From Rhizobacter sp. SG703 (GTDB lineage: Bacteria; Pseudomonadota; Gammaproteobacteria; Burkholderiales; Burkholderiaceae_C), in contig NZ_JAAZQK010000002.1 of the NCBI RefSeq assembly GCF_012275445.1, positions 124,001 to 188,000 of the forward strand: 64,000 nucleotides of DNA, read 5' to 3'. Shown piece by piece: positions 8,638 to 16,940 of this stretch (the first letter of the stretch is position 1; every line of letters begins with the position of its first letter). A program made the position numbers and the translations under genes. The notes beneath the pieces are model-generated. The model worked only from the letters and a program-made list of their open reading frames with translations. It was not told where the DNA came from and made no database searches.

Positions 8638-9356
8638 GCGCCGCACCGGTGCTGCAGGTGCGGCAGTTGCGCTTTCGCTGGAAACCCGCGTTGCCGCCCT
8701 GCCTCGACATCGACGACTTCGGCGTGCGGGCCGGCGAACGCCTGTTCCTGCACGGCCCGAGCGGCAGCGGCAAGAGCACGCTGCTCGGCCTGCTCGGCGG
8801 CGTGCTGGTGCCCGGCAGCGGCAGCGTGCGGGCGCTCGGCCAGGAGCTCTCGGCGCTGCCCGGCGCGGCACGCGACCGCTTCCGCGTCGACCATGTCGGC
8901 TTCGTGTTCCAGCAGTTCAACCTGGTGCCCTACCTGAGCGTGCTCGACAACGTGCTGCTGCCATGCCGCTTCTCGGCGCTGCGTGCCGCGCGGGCGCGCG
9001 CCGCGTCCGACGGCGACCTGGCGCACGAGGCACGCCGGCTGCTGGAGGCGCTGGACCTGCCGCGCGCGCTGCTCGCGCGGCCGGCCACGCAGCTGTCGGT
9101 CGGCCAGCAGCAGCGGGTGGCCGCAGCGCGTGCGCTGCTCGGCCGGCCCGAGCTGGTGATCGCCGACGAGCCGACCTCGGCGCTCGATGCGGCCACGCAG
9201 CAGCGCTTCATCGAGCTGCTGCTGCGCGAGTGCGAAGCCGCGCAGGCGACGCTGCTGTTCGTCAGCCACGACCGGCGGCTGGCCGCGCACTTCACGCGCG
9301 AGCTGGCGTTGGCCGACCTGAATCGCGCCGCCGTGCTGCAGCAGGAGGCGGCATGA
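8631..9356 (+). CDS. ABC transporter ATP-binding protein, LolD/MacB type, in the zinc operon
   Basis: Cytoplasmic ATPase of 241 residues. Walker A is [13 protein letters not shown] (about residue 40), the signature motif is the variant LSVGQQQRVAAARAL, and Walker B is ELVIADEPTSALD, followed by the switch His in FVSHDRR. The ATG at 8631 overlaps the end of the zrgA-like gene by 7 nt and its stop overlaps the permease start (ATGA), so the three are translationally coupled. It corresponds to PA4064 in the Pseudomonas operon. It probably pairs with the following FtsX-type permease. Confidence 0.92.
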   Translation: MVSAAPVLQVRQLRFRWKPALPPCLDIDDFGVRAGERLFLHGPSGSGKSTLLGLLGGVLVPGSGSVRALGQELSALPGAARDRFRVDHVGFVFQQFNLVPYLSVLDNVLLPCRFSALRAARARAASDGDLAHEARRLLEALDLPRALLARPATQLSVGQQQRVAAARALLGRPELVIADEPTSALDAATQQRFIELLLRECEAAQATLLFVSHDRRLAAHFTRELALADLNRAAVLQQEAA

Positions 9357-10627
9357 GACCCTTGTTGCAGATCGCGTTCGCGAGCGCGTGGAACCGCCGC
9401 GCGACGCTCGGCTTGGCCATCGCCGCGATCGCGCTGTCGGTGACGATGCTGCTCGGCGTCGAGCGCAGCCGGCTCGCGGCGCGCGAGGCCTTCGCGCAAT
9501 CGGTGTCCGGCACCGACCTGGTGGTGGGTGCCCGCACGAGCCCGGTGCAGCTGATGTTGTATGCGGTGTTCCGGCTCGGCGAGGCGACGAACAACATCCG
9601 CTGGAGCAGCGCCGAGGCGCTGGCGACGCGGCCGGGTGTGGCGTGGACGATCCCGCTGTCGCTCGGCGATTCGCACCGGGGCTTCGCGGTGCTCGGCACC
9701 ACCCCCGGCTACTTCGAGCACTTCCGCTATGGCTACCGGCGGCCGCTGGTCGTCGCCGACGGGCGCGCCTTCAGCGGCACGGTCGACGGCGTGTTCGAGG
9801 CGGTGGTCGGCGCCGAGGTCGCGCGCTCGCTGCATTACGCGATCGGCCAGCGCATCACGCTGAGCCATGGCAGCGGCGGGGAAGGCCTGGCCGAGCATGC
9901 CGACAAGCCGTTCACCGTCGTCGGCATCCTCGCGCCGACCGGCACGCCGGTGGACCGCACGGTGCACATCAGCCTGCAGGCGATCGAGGCGATCCACCTC
10001 GACTGGCAAGGCGGCGCGCCGATCCCGGGTCTCGCGATCGCACCGGACCTGGTGCGCAAGTTCGACCTGGCGCCGAAGACGATCACCGCGGTGCTGGTCG
10101 GGCTGCAGCAGCGCGGCGCGGTGTTCCGGGCGCAGCGCGAGATCAACGAGTTCGACGGCGAGCCGCTGCTCGCGGTGCTGCCTGGCGTCGCGCTCGACCA
10201 GCTGTGGCAGGTGGTCGGCGTGGTCGAGCGCACGCTGCTCGCGGTGTCGGCGCTGGTGCTCGTGGTCGGGCTGGCCGGCTTGGTCGCCGTGGTGCTCGCG
10301 AGCCTGAACGAGCGGCGGCGCGAGCTGGCCATCCTGCGCTCGGTGGGCGCCGGGCCGCGCCACGTCGCGGCGCTGCTGGTGGCCGAGAGTGTCGGCGCGA
10401 CGCTGATCGGCACGCTGGCGGCGCTGGCGCTGCTGGCCGGCGTGTCATGGCTCGCCGGGCCGTGGCTGCAGGGCCAGTTCGGCAGCGCGCCGCCGCCCGG
10501 CGTGTCCGGCGCGGGCGAATGGAAGTTGATCGGCCTGGTGCTCGGCGCCGGCCTGGTGGCCGGGTTGTTGCCGGCGTGGCAGGCCTGCCGCCTGTCGTTG
10601 TCGGACGGCTTGACGCCACGACTGTGA
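9353..10627 (+). CDS. FtsX/MacB-family ABC permease of the zinc operon
   Basis: Inner-membrane permease of 424 residues with the MacB/FtsX layout: one N-terminal membrane helix (about 18-40), a large periplasmic domain, and three C-terminal helices (about 285-310, 340-365, 390-410). The motif LNERRRELAILRSVGAGPRHV between the second and third helices is characteristic of FtsX domains. It starts inside the stop of the ATPase gene (ATGA). It is equivalent to PA4065. Such permeases usually act mechanically on periplasmic partners rather than forming a channel, so the exact transport role is open. Confidence 0.9.
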   Translation: MRPLLQIAFASAWNRRATLGLAIAAIALSVTMLLGVERSRLAAREAFAQSVSGTDLVVGARTSPVQLMLYAVFRLGEATNNIRWSSAEALATRPGVAWTIPLSLGDSHRGFAVLGTTPGYFEHFRYGYRRPLVVADGRAFSGTVDGVFEAVVGAEVARSLHYAIGQRITLSHGSGGEGLAEHADKPFTVVGILAPTGTPVDRTVHISLQAIEAIHLDWQGGAPIPGLAIAPDLVRKFDLAPKTITAVLVGLQQRGAVFRAQREINEFDGEPLLAVLPGVALDQLWQVVGVVERTLLAVSALVLVVGLAGLVAVVLASLNERRRELAILRSVGAGPRHVAALLVAESVGATLIGTLAALALLAGVSWLAGPWLQGQFGSAPPPGVSGAGEWKLIGLVLGAGLVAGLLPAWQACRLSLSDGLTPRL

Positions 10628-10641
10628 TGAAAGGAATCGCG

Positions 10642-11280
10642 ATGAAAACGATCTGGTGTGGCGCGCTGGCGGCTGTGCTGGCCTTGTGCGCTGCCTGCAG
10701 CGATGCCGCCGACGGCCCGAAGGTGGACGACAGCCCGAAGACCGACGCGGCCGACTACCGCATCGGCGACAAGCTGGCCCCCGCTGTCGCGGCACGGGCG
10801 GCGAGTGCTGCGGTGGCCGGCGGCTACAAGCTGACGAGCTGGGAAGACCTGACGCCGAAGGACTGGGACCCGATGAAGGACGTGCAGGCGCTGAGCTTCC
10901 GGATGTTCGGTGACGGCGACCCGCGCGCGCAGGCCGCGCTCGACCGGCTGAAGCGCGCGTGGAACAACGCGCCGACCAATGCCGCGATGGACCAGCAGCG
11001 GGTGCGCATCGCCGGCTTCGTCGTGCCGCTCGAAGGCGAGAGCGACCAGCTGCGCGAGTTCCTTCTCGTGCCCTACTTCGGCGCCTGCATCCACGTGCCG
11101 CCGCCGCCGGCCAACCAGACCATCCACGTCAAGCTCGCGAAGCCGCTGGCGGGCGTTCGCACGATGGACGCGCTGTGGGTCAGCGGCACGCTGCACACGG
11201 CGTTCAGCGACACGGCGCTCGGCACCTCGGGGTACCGGATGGACGGGGACGTGACCGAGGCGTATCGGCGCAGCCGCTGA
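10642..11280 (+). CDS. DUF3299 lipoprotein of the zinc operon
   Basis: Lipoprotein of 212 residues with signal MKTIWCGALAAVLALCAAC and lipidated Cys at residue 19. The mature part contains the DUF3299 hallmarks RIAGFVVPLEGE and FLLVPYFGACIHVPPPPANQ. It is the counterpart of PA4066, the last gene of the Pseudomonas zinc operon. An earlier ATG overlaps the permease stop, but AAGGAA at 10631-10636 fits the ATG at 10642 and gives a clean signal peptide. It ends 38 bp before the stop of the convergent orphan gene. Confidence 0.9.
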   Translation: MKTIWCGALAAVLALCAACSDAADGPKVDDSPKTDAADYRIGDKLAPAVAARAASAAVAGGYKLTSWEDLTPKDWDPMKDVQALSFRMFGDGDPRAQAALDRLKRAWNNAPTNAAMDQQRVRIAGFVVPLEGESDQLREFLLVPYFGACIHVPPPPANQTIHVKLAKPLAGVRTMDALWVSGTLHTAFSDTALGTSGYRMDGDVTEAYRRSR

Positions 11281-11318
11281 GGGTCGGAGGCAGGCGCGGC
11301 ATCAGATCGGACCATGGC

Positions 11319-12725
11319 TCATTGCAGTCGTTCGAACAACAAGAAGAACTCATCCGTACTCGCGTCGCCAAGATGCTCCAGCAGCGTCTTGCCGTTGAAT
11401 TCTTCCTGCAACAGGTCTTGCTTGTGAGCGGGCTTCCAACCCGGGCTTTCAACGAGCTCTTCCAGCAAGGCAAGCAGTGGCGTGGCATCAACCGGATCGC
11501 GCAGACAACATTCGACCAACTTGCTGCGCCATGCCGTCTGTGCGTCCTTCGTCACCTGCACCGCCCGCCTTCGCGTTTCGGTGGCCTTCGCCACTGTGCC
11601 AGTGAGCTTGGATGGCGACGCAAGCACCCTCGGTGACAGTGCGCGCCGTGATTTTCTCGTGTCGACAGTTCGGTCCTGCAGCAGCTTTCGCAACGTCTTG
11701 CTGCGCTCGCCCCAGCGCTGCCAGTCCGTCGGCAGTCCCGTCGATTGTTTCCACGCGTCGAAAGTGTTCGCCACCTCTTCGCAGCCCTTGCGCCATTCGT
11801 CGCGACAGGGGTCGTCGCACCTCGACCAGTTGTCGTGGTTCGCAAGAAGCGTCAGGAGCAGAAAGAACTTCTCTTCGTTGGCTCGGGTGACCGGCATCGC
11901 CAGCAGGTGCTTGAAGGCCTCAACGGACGACTGGATCGCTTCCTGCCATTGCACCGCACTGAGCGTGTCCAGCCCGGCATCAAAAGCGTTTCCCTTCTTC
12001 AAGCATTCCCGTGCCCACATCAGGTCAAGGAAATCCGTGTTGTCTTCAGCGGCCACGATGACATCGTTGTGGAGGTTCCTCCGGGCTTTGGCCGCCCTGT
12101 CGGTGCCGGTACAGCGCGAGATGCGCAGCAGTTCTCTGGCACCCACCTCGCCATACTCGACCAGGACGCCGCCCTGCAGGTGCTCCAACAACCTTGCCAG
12201 CAGCCCACGGTCCAGCGCTGGCAAGGCGTCGTCCTTCGAAAAGAGGAACTTGTCTTTGCAAAGAATGTTTTCCGGCGGGAGCGACAACTTCGTAATGGGG
12301 TGTCCGAGGCTGCTGGCCTGGGCGTACAAGATGCTCCAGTGCCTGACGCCACACAACTCGACTTGATCCCTCCGATTCAGGTGCGAAAGATCCAGGCATC
12401 CATCATGGACGAATGAGCATGCCAAGGTCACGGCAGGCTCATGCGCATCGGTCTCGCTGGAAGGAGCGAGCTGTCTGATGGCAGCAAATGCTTTGCGAGC
12501 AAGCAAGGTTCCGAACGAAGGAAACGCGGACAGGAAGTTCGTCGGTGCAGCGATGGAATCGCCGCCCTCTTCTCGATGCATTGGGAGCGACGACCGCGCC
12601 GAATTGCGATTGACGGCCATCGTCGTCATCGTCGGCTTGCGCGGGGAGCCCGCTCCCGTCTGCGGGGGCGGACCCTCACCGTTCGGAACGGCACGTGGCA
12701 TGACTTGCGTGGGATGCGGATTCAT
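11319..12725 (-). CDS. Orphan protein with hrp-box promoter, candidate type III effector
   Basis: I do not recognise this 468-residue protein. From the ATG at 12723-12725 it begins MNPHPTQVMPRAVPNGEGPP, a Pro/Ser/Thr-rich, probably disordered stretch of about 60 residues, as in type III secretion signals. The rest is mainly helical, with several Cys and Trp residues and no membrane segment or enzyme motif that I can see. A TTG start at 12860 would extend it by 45 residues, but this would run through the hrp box at 12752-12780, which sits 26 nt before the chosen ATG. Its GC content is clearly below that of its neighbours, suggesting transfer. Function as a secreted effector is an inference from promoter and composition. 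Confidence 0.7.
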   Translation of the reverse strand: MNPHPTQVMPRAVPNGEGPPPQTGAGSPRKPTMTTMAVNRNSARSSLPMHREEGGDSIAAPTNFLSAFPSFGTLLARKAFAAIRQLAPSSETDAHEPAVTLACSFVHDGCLDLSHLNRRDQVELCGVRHWSILYAQASSLGHPITKLSLPPENILCKDKFLFSKDDALPALDRGLLARLLEHLQGGVLVEYGEVGARELLRISRCTGTDRAAKARRNLHNDVIVAAEDNTDFLDLMWARECLKKGNAFDAGLDTLSAVQWQEAIQSSVEAFKHLLAMPVTRANEEKFFLLLTLLANHDNWSRCDDPCRDEWRKGCEEVANTFDAWKQSTGLPTDWQRWGERSKTLRKLLQDRTVDTRKSRRALSPRVLASPSKLTGTVAKATETRRRAVQVTKDAQTAWRSKLVECCLRDPVDATPLLALLEELVESPGWKPAHKQDLLQEEFNGKTLLEHLGDASTDEFFLLFERLQ

Positions 12726-12751
12726 GATTGCGCTGGTTACTGCGATCCCGC

Positions 12752-12780
12752 TGAGTGACAACAACCCACCGGCCGGTTCC
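12752..12780 (-). promoter_or_regulatory. hrp box: GGAACC-N16-TCACTCA
   Basis: On the minus strand GGAACC (12780-12775) is followed after 16 nt by TCACTCA (12758-12752). The HrpL consensus is GGAACC-N15/16-CCACNNA, so only the first base of the -10 part differs. The element ends 26 nt before the ATG of the orphan gene ending at 11319. One of six such elements in the window. Confidence 0.75.
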
Positions 12781-12939
12781 CCGGACGGCAGCACAGGGCG
12801 ACCGATGCGTTCATCGCGCTTCTCTGCAGCCGAGACTGCGTTTCCGGCAGTTGGTCGCAAGCCGCTGGGCGCGCGAGCGGCGGACTCCTAGAGTTCACTC
12901 CATCGCAGCCCCGCTGCCCCGCCACACCAGGAGCCCATC

Positions 12940-13134
12940 ATGACCAGCCGCCTCTCCGCCGTCGCCTTTGCCTTCGCCCTGTTCGCCACCGCATCGCTGG
13001 GTTTCGCCGCCCAGGCCCACAGTGCAGCTCACACTGCGGCGCGCGCCAAGGCCGAAGCCGAAGCCCGCCTGCCGGTGGTCCAGATGCCGGCGGTGATGGT
13101 GATCGGCAAGCGCGTGAAGGCGGTCGACGCCTGA
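12940..13134 (+). CDS. Small secreted protein, 64 residues
   Basis: Short protein with a clear signal peptide (MTSRLSAVAFAFALFATASL, cleavage near GFAAQA) and a 40-residue mature part ending VVQMPAVMVIGKRVKAVDA. An AGGAG ribosome site lies 7 nt before the ATG and third positions are G/C-rich. A rho-independent terminator follows, so it is a monocistronic unit. Short Burkholderiales secreted proteins of this kind have no assigned function that I know of. Confidence 0.7.
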   Translation: MTSRLSAVAFAFALFATASLGFAAQAHSAAHTAARAKAEAEARLPVVQMPAVMVIGKRVKAVDA

Positions 13135-13160
13135 ACGCCCTGCACCGAATCGATTCCTCC

Positions 13161-13206
13161 GCCTGAAGCCATCTCCCCCATGTGATCTCCGGCTTCAGGT
13201 GTTTTT
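13161..13206 (+). terminator. Rho-independent terminator after the small secreted protein
   Basis: CCTGAAGCC (13162-13170) pairs perfectly with GGCTTCAGG (13191-13199) across a 20-nt loop and is followed by GTGTTTTTCC. It lies 28 bp after the stop codon at 13134 and insulates the convergent low-GC gene. Confidence 0.82.
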
Positions 13207-13259
13207 CCTTCAAGAATCGCGAATCTGAAATCTGTCCTGCTGCGAGACCGCTGCAGACC

Positions 13260-14279
13260 TCAGAGGCTGCTCAGCCAATCATCGCGAATTTTCTTGAATT
13301 CAGTCAATTCCTTTGGGAAATTCTGAAGTTCCACTTCGGGATCGAGCACTCCAACCCCCGTTGAGTACAAGATGTCATACTTGTCCTCAAAATCCAGATT
13401 GCTGTTTATTATCTCTTGCATCACGTTGAGCGCGTCAGCTGCCTTCGTCCGAGAGAAGGATGAATTCATTCGATTTCTGAAATAATCAAAATTGTGGGCG
13501 ACCTTGATAGGAGAAGCGTCGGGCACGAGCTCGATATTTTTCGGAGCTTGATTCGATGAGTGGATTAATTCCTTCACGGCAGAGGTCAATCTACAATACT
13601 CAGACGACACCAGTTTACCCCCGTAGACTCTGCTCTCATCCCACTGTATGCAGTTCATCTGATTCAGAATCGACAGCTTCTCGCAAGGCGCCATATCGCT
13701 CTCGACAACCTGCCTGCCGATGCGAATCACGACGAAGGGGTCAGAGCCGCCCACGGCATCGCGCATCTTTCCTTCCAACAGGGAAGAACCATCATGATCA
13801 CCGACAAAATTGTTGTCGACCAAAGACTCGTATTCTGCGTTGTCTCTAGGTGCCCTGCAAAAGCGGGTCAGCAAATCTTGCATATTTTCCAGTTGCACTC
13901 CTTCTGCGCAATCCCTGATAGCAAGCAACAGCTCACCCAGATTTTTGAATTGCGCTGTGGAAAGATTCCTCGTCAATGAGCACGCCCCGCCCACTTGCAT
14001 CAAATCACATATCTCGCAAAAAATATCATGTCTTCCATAAAAATTTGCCTTGTAAACCTCCCATAGCGAATTCAACCAATCAACCGTCAACTTCACCGCC
14101 TGGAGAGTTGGCGAATCGAGGCATTTACACATGTCAACCTTCAATGCCATCAGGCCGTGCAAATCACCATAGCTTCTTGCATCATCAAATTTCTTTTGCA
14201 ACCAATGAACCCTGAGGTCAACAACCCCGGGCAACGAATAATATGAAACTCGCAAATACCGATCACCCTTTCCAATCAT
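13260..14279 (-). CDS. Low-GC orphan gene, possible effector or horizontally acquired protein
   Basis: I do not recognise this 339-residue protein. It is far richer in A and T than anything else in the window, with codons such as ATA, TTT and AAT common, which points to recent transfer. The product looks globular and helical, with many Cys (for example MCKCLD, IFCEICDLM) and no signal peptide. A GAGAA lies before the ATG at 14277-14279, but the frame stays open for another 84 nt upstream without an ATG, GTG or TTG, so the 5' end may be truncated. Upstream, 17 bp ending in an hrp-type CCACTCA match the region before the gene at 50.3 kb. Function unknown. Confidence 0.55.
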   Translation of the reverse strand: MIGKGDRYLRVSYYSLPGVVDLRVHWLQKKFDDARSYGDLHGLMALKVDMCKCLDSPTLQAVKLTVDWLNSLWEVYKANFYGRHDIFCEICDLMQVGGACSLTRNLSTAQFKNLGELLLAIRDCAEGVQLENMQDLLTRFCRAPRDNAEYESLVDNNFVGDHDGSSLLEGKMRDAVGGSDPFVVIRIGRQVVESDMAPCEKLSILNQMNCIQWDESRVYGGKLVSSEYCRLTSAVKELIHSSNQAPKNIELVPDASPIKVAHNFDYFRNRMNSSFSRTKAADALNVMQEIINSNLDFEDKYDILYSTGVGVLDPEVELQNFPKELTEFKKIRDDWLSSL

Positions 14280-14345
14280 GATATTCAGTTCTCGCTGACG
14301 TTTCTTGACCCATTGTTCGTAACTTTCAACGCGGAAACGTCTCGC

Positions 14346-14362
14346 GGATACCGCATGAGTGG
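14346..14362 (-). promoter_or_regulatory. Half hrp box: CCACTCA with shared flank, no -35 match
   Basis: GGATACCGCATGAGTGG matches GGACACCGCATGAGTGG at 50457-50473 in 16 of 17 positions. In the second copy this is the -10 half of a perfect hrp box. Here the -35 position reads GGGCGC instead of GGAACC, so the element may be dead or cut by recombination. It lies 76 bp before the start of the low-GC gene. Confidence 0.4.
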
Positions 14363-14436
14363 GTCACCGCCCTACCGTGCGCCCAACTCGCGCACACGAT
14401 AGGATCTGCGCCTTCCCCCTCTGCACCCACCCCGCG

Positions 14437-15423
14437 ATGGACAGCCTCGACCTGCAAGTGCTCACCCAATCGCGCCAGTGGCGCGCCGACGGCCATGCCG
14501 TCTGGCTGGTCACCGTGCTCGAAACCTGGGGCTCCGCCCCGCGCCCGCCCGGTGCGCTGCTCGCGATGCGCGACGACGGCCTGGTGGTCGGCTCGGTCTC
14601 CGGCGGCTGCGTCGAAGACGACCTGATCGAGCGCGTGCGCACCGGCGAGCGCGTCGCCCGGCCGCAACTCATCACCTACGGCGTCAGCAAGGAAGAAGCC
14701 GCCCGCTTCGGCCTGCCCTGCGGCGGCAACCTGCGGCTGGTGCAGGAGCCGCTGCTCGACACCGCCTGGGTCGACGAGATCCTCGCGCGCACGCAGCGGC
14801 ATGAACTGGTCGCGCGCCGGCTCGACCTCGACACCGGCACGGTGCAGGTCGAGCCCGCATCGCGCGGCGACAGCTTCAGCTTCGACGGCCGCACGCTGCG
14901 CGCGCTGTTCGGCCCGCGCTGGCGGCTGCTGGTGATCGGCGCCGGGCAGCTGTCGCGCGTGCTCGCGCAGATGGCGCTGGCGCTCGATTTCGAGGTGACC
15001 TGCTGCGACCCGCGCGAGGAGTACCACCTCAGCTGGGACGTGCCGGGCACCCGCTTCAGCAAGGCGATGCCCGACGACCTGGCGCTCGAGATGCAACTCG
15101 ACCCGCACAGCGCGGTGGTGGCCGTCACGCACGACCCGAAGCTCGACGACATGGTGCTGCTGGAGGCGCTGAAATCGCCGGCCTTCTACGTCGGTGCGCT
15201 CGGTTCGCGCAGCAACACCGCGAAGCGCCGCGAGCGGCTCGCGTTGTTCGACCTGTCGCCGGCCGAGATCGACCGGCTGCACGGCCCGATCGGGCTGAAC
15301 CTGGGCGGCAACTCGCCGGCCGAGATCGCGGTGTCGATTCTGGCCGAGATCATCGCGGTGCGGCATGGCGTGGGCGTCACGCAGAAGAAGCCGGCGGCGG
15401 CCGGCGCCACGCTGCCCGCCTGA
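14437..15423 (+). CDS. XdhC/CoxI family protein
   Basis: XdhC-type proteins bind molybdenum cofactor and help mature xanthine dehydrogenase-like enzymes. The 328-residue protein has the N-terminal XdhC motif GSVSGGCVEDDLIERV (about residues 53-68) and a C-terminal Rossmann half with VIGAGQLSRVLAQMA and YVGALGSRSNTAKRRERL. I chose the ATG at 14437 because it starts directly at the conserved MDSLDLQVL; the frame is open upstream. No molybdoenzyme gene is adjacent, so its client is unknown. It ends 15 bp before aat. Confidence 0.9.
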   Translation: MDSLDLQVLTQSRQWRADGHAVWLVTVLETWGSAPRPPGALLAMRDDGLVVGSVSGGCVEDDLIERVRTGERVARPQLITYGVSKEEAARFGLPCGGNLRLVQEPLLDTAWVDEILARTQRHELVARRLDLDTGTVQVEPASRGDSFSFDGRTLRALFGPRWRLLVIGAGQLSRVLAQMALALDFEVTCCDPREEYHLSWDVPGTRFSKAMPDDLALEMQLDPHSAVVAVTHDPKLDDMVLLEALKSPAFYVGALGSRSNTAKRRERLALFDLSPAEIDRLHGPIGLNLGGNSPAEIAVSILAEIIAVRHGVGVTQKKPAAAGATLPA

Positions 15424-15438
15424 CCCGGAGCGCTGCGC

Positions 15439-16200
15439 TTGATCCCCTGGCTGCGCGACGCCCGCACCCCGCTGCCCGACACCCGCCTGGCCCTGCCGCC
15501 CGGCTCGGACGCCCCCGGCCTGCTGGCGGCCGGCGGCGAGCTGACCCCCGAGCGCCTGACCGAGGCCTACAGCCACGGCATCTTCCCGTGGTACAGCGAA
15601 GGCCAGCCGGTGCTGTGGTGGTCGCCCGACCCGCGCATGGTGCTGCCGGTCGACGAGTTCAGGCTGTCGCGCTCGCTGCGCCAGACGCTGCGCCGCTTCG
15701 CGCGCGACCCGGCCTGCGAGCTGCGCATCGACAGCGACTTCGCCGCGGTGATCGGCGCCTGCGCCGGCACGCCGCGCGAAGGCCAGGACGGCACCTGGAT
15801 CCTGCCGGAGATGGTGCAGGCCTACCGCCGCTGGCATGCGCTCGGCGCGGTGCACAGCTTCGAGACCTGGATCGGCGGGCAGCTGGTCGGCGGGCTGTAC
15901 GGCGTGTGCCTCGGGCGCATGTTCTTCGGCGAATCGATGTTCTCGCACGTCACCGACGCGTCGAAGATCGCGGTGTCGGGGCTGGTCGCGTTCTGCCGCG
16001 CGAACGGCATCACGCTGATCGACTGCCAGCAGCGCACCCGCCACCTGGCGTCGCTGGGTGCGCGCGAGGTGCCGCGCGAACAATTCGAAACCGGTTTGCC
16101 CCCCAGACTCAGGGAACCCCCGGTGCGCGAATGGTCCTATGATCGTTCGATGTGGGCGCTGCTGGATCCGGGCGCCCCGGTGCAGGAACCCGGTCCGTGA
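15439..16200 (+). CDS. aat: Leucyl/phenylalanyl-tRNA-protein transferase
   Basis: Aat adds Leu or Phe from aminoacyl-tRNA to proteins with N-terminal Lys or Arg, making N-end-rule degrons for ClpS/ClpAP. The 253-residue protein carries the family motifs [31 protein letters not shown], and [23 protein letters not shown]. The start is a TTG preceded by CGGAG; no ATG fits. The next gene, bpt, starts inside its stop codon (GTGA), so the two N-end-rule transferases form a coupled pair, a common arrangement in proteobacteria. Confidence 0.96.
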   Translation: MIPWLRDARTPLPDTRLALPPGSDAPGLLAAGGELTPERLTEAYSHGIFPWYSEGQPVLWWSPDPRMVLPVDEFRLSRSLRQTLRRFARDPACELRIDSDFAAVIGACAGTPREGQDGTWILPEMVQAYRRWHALGAVHSFETWIGGQLVGGLYGVCLGRMFFGESMFSHVTDASKIAVSGLVAFCRANGITLIDCQQRTRHLASLGAREVPREQFETGLPPRLREPPVREWSYDRSMWALLDPGAPVQEPGP

Positions 16201-16937
16201 CCCATCCGAAAGAGCTACCGCTCGCCTCGCTGCAGTTTTATGCCACCGCGCCGTACCCGTGCAGCTACCTGGGCGGCCGGATGGCGCGTTCGCAGGTCGC
16301 GACGCCCAGCCACCTGATCCATGCCGACGCCTACTCGGGCCTGGTGGCCAACGGCTTCCGGCGCAGCGGCATGTTCACCTACCGGCCTTACTGCGATGGT
16401 TGCCGCGCCTGCGTGCCGCTGCGGGTGCCGGTGACCGGCTTCGAGCCGACGCGCAGCCAGCGCCGCGCGTGGAAGCAGCATCAGGCGCTGCAGGCCCGTG
16501 TGCTGCGGCTGTGCTTCGTGCCGGAGCACTACCAGCTCTACCTGCGCTACCAGGCCGGCCGCCACAGCGGTGGCGGCATGGACAACGACAGCATCGACCA
16601 GTACACCCAGTTCCTGCTGCAGAGCCGCGTCAACTCGCGGCTGGTCGAGTTCCGCGAGCCGTCGTCCGACGGACTGGGCACGCTGAAGATGGTGTCGATC
16701 CTCGACATCCTGAACGACGGCCTGTCGGCGGTGTACACCTTCTACGAGCCCGAACCACGCACCAGCTACGGCATCTACAACGTGATGTGGCAGATCGAGC
16801 AGACGCGGCTGCTGAAGCTGCGCCACGTCTACCTCGGCTACTGGATCGGCGAGAGCGACAAGATGGCGTACAAGGCCGATTTCCGGCCGCACGAGGTGCT
16901 GGTCGACGGCGAGTGGCGCGCCGCGCCCCGCGAGTGA
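16197..16937 (+). CDS. bpt: Aspartate/glutamate leucyltransferase (arginyltransferase family)
   Basis: Bpt transfers Leu to N-terminal Asp or Glu, feeding the bacterial N-end rule. The 246-residue protein starts with GTG overlapping the aat stop. It has the N-terminal Cys-containing motif [13 protein letters not shown], the paired Cys [15 protein letters not shown], and the C-terminal [21 protein letters not shown] and [19 protein letters not shown] blocks typical of the ATE/Bpt family. It converges with the FAD oxidoreductase gene, with only 3 bp between them. Confidence 0.95.
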   Translation: MTHPKELPLASLQFYATAPYPCSYLGGRMARSQVATPSHLIHADAYSGLVANGFRRSGMFTYRPYCDGCRACVPLRVPVTGFEPTRSQRRAWKQHQALQARVLRLCFVPEHYQLYLRYQAGRHSGGGMDNDSIDQYTQFLLQSRVNSRLVEFREPSSDGLGTLKMVSILDILNDGLSAVYTFYEPEPRTSYGIYNVMWQIEQTRLLKLRHVYLGYWIGESDKMAYKADFRPHEVLVDGEWRAAPRE

Positions 16938-16940
16938 CGC

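Noticed and set aside
12478-12891. Plus-strand frame of 137 residues opposite the start of the orphan effector gene
   Set aside because: It overlaps the hrp box, has no ribosome site, and its codon pattern is the shadow of the minus-strand gene.
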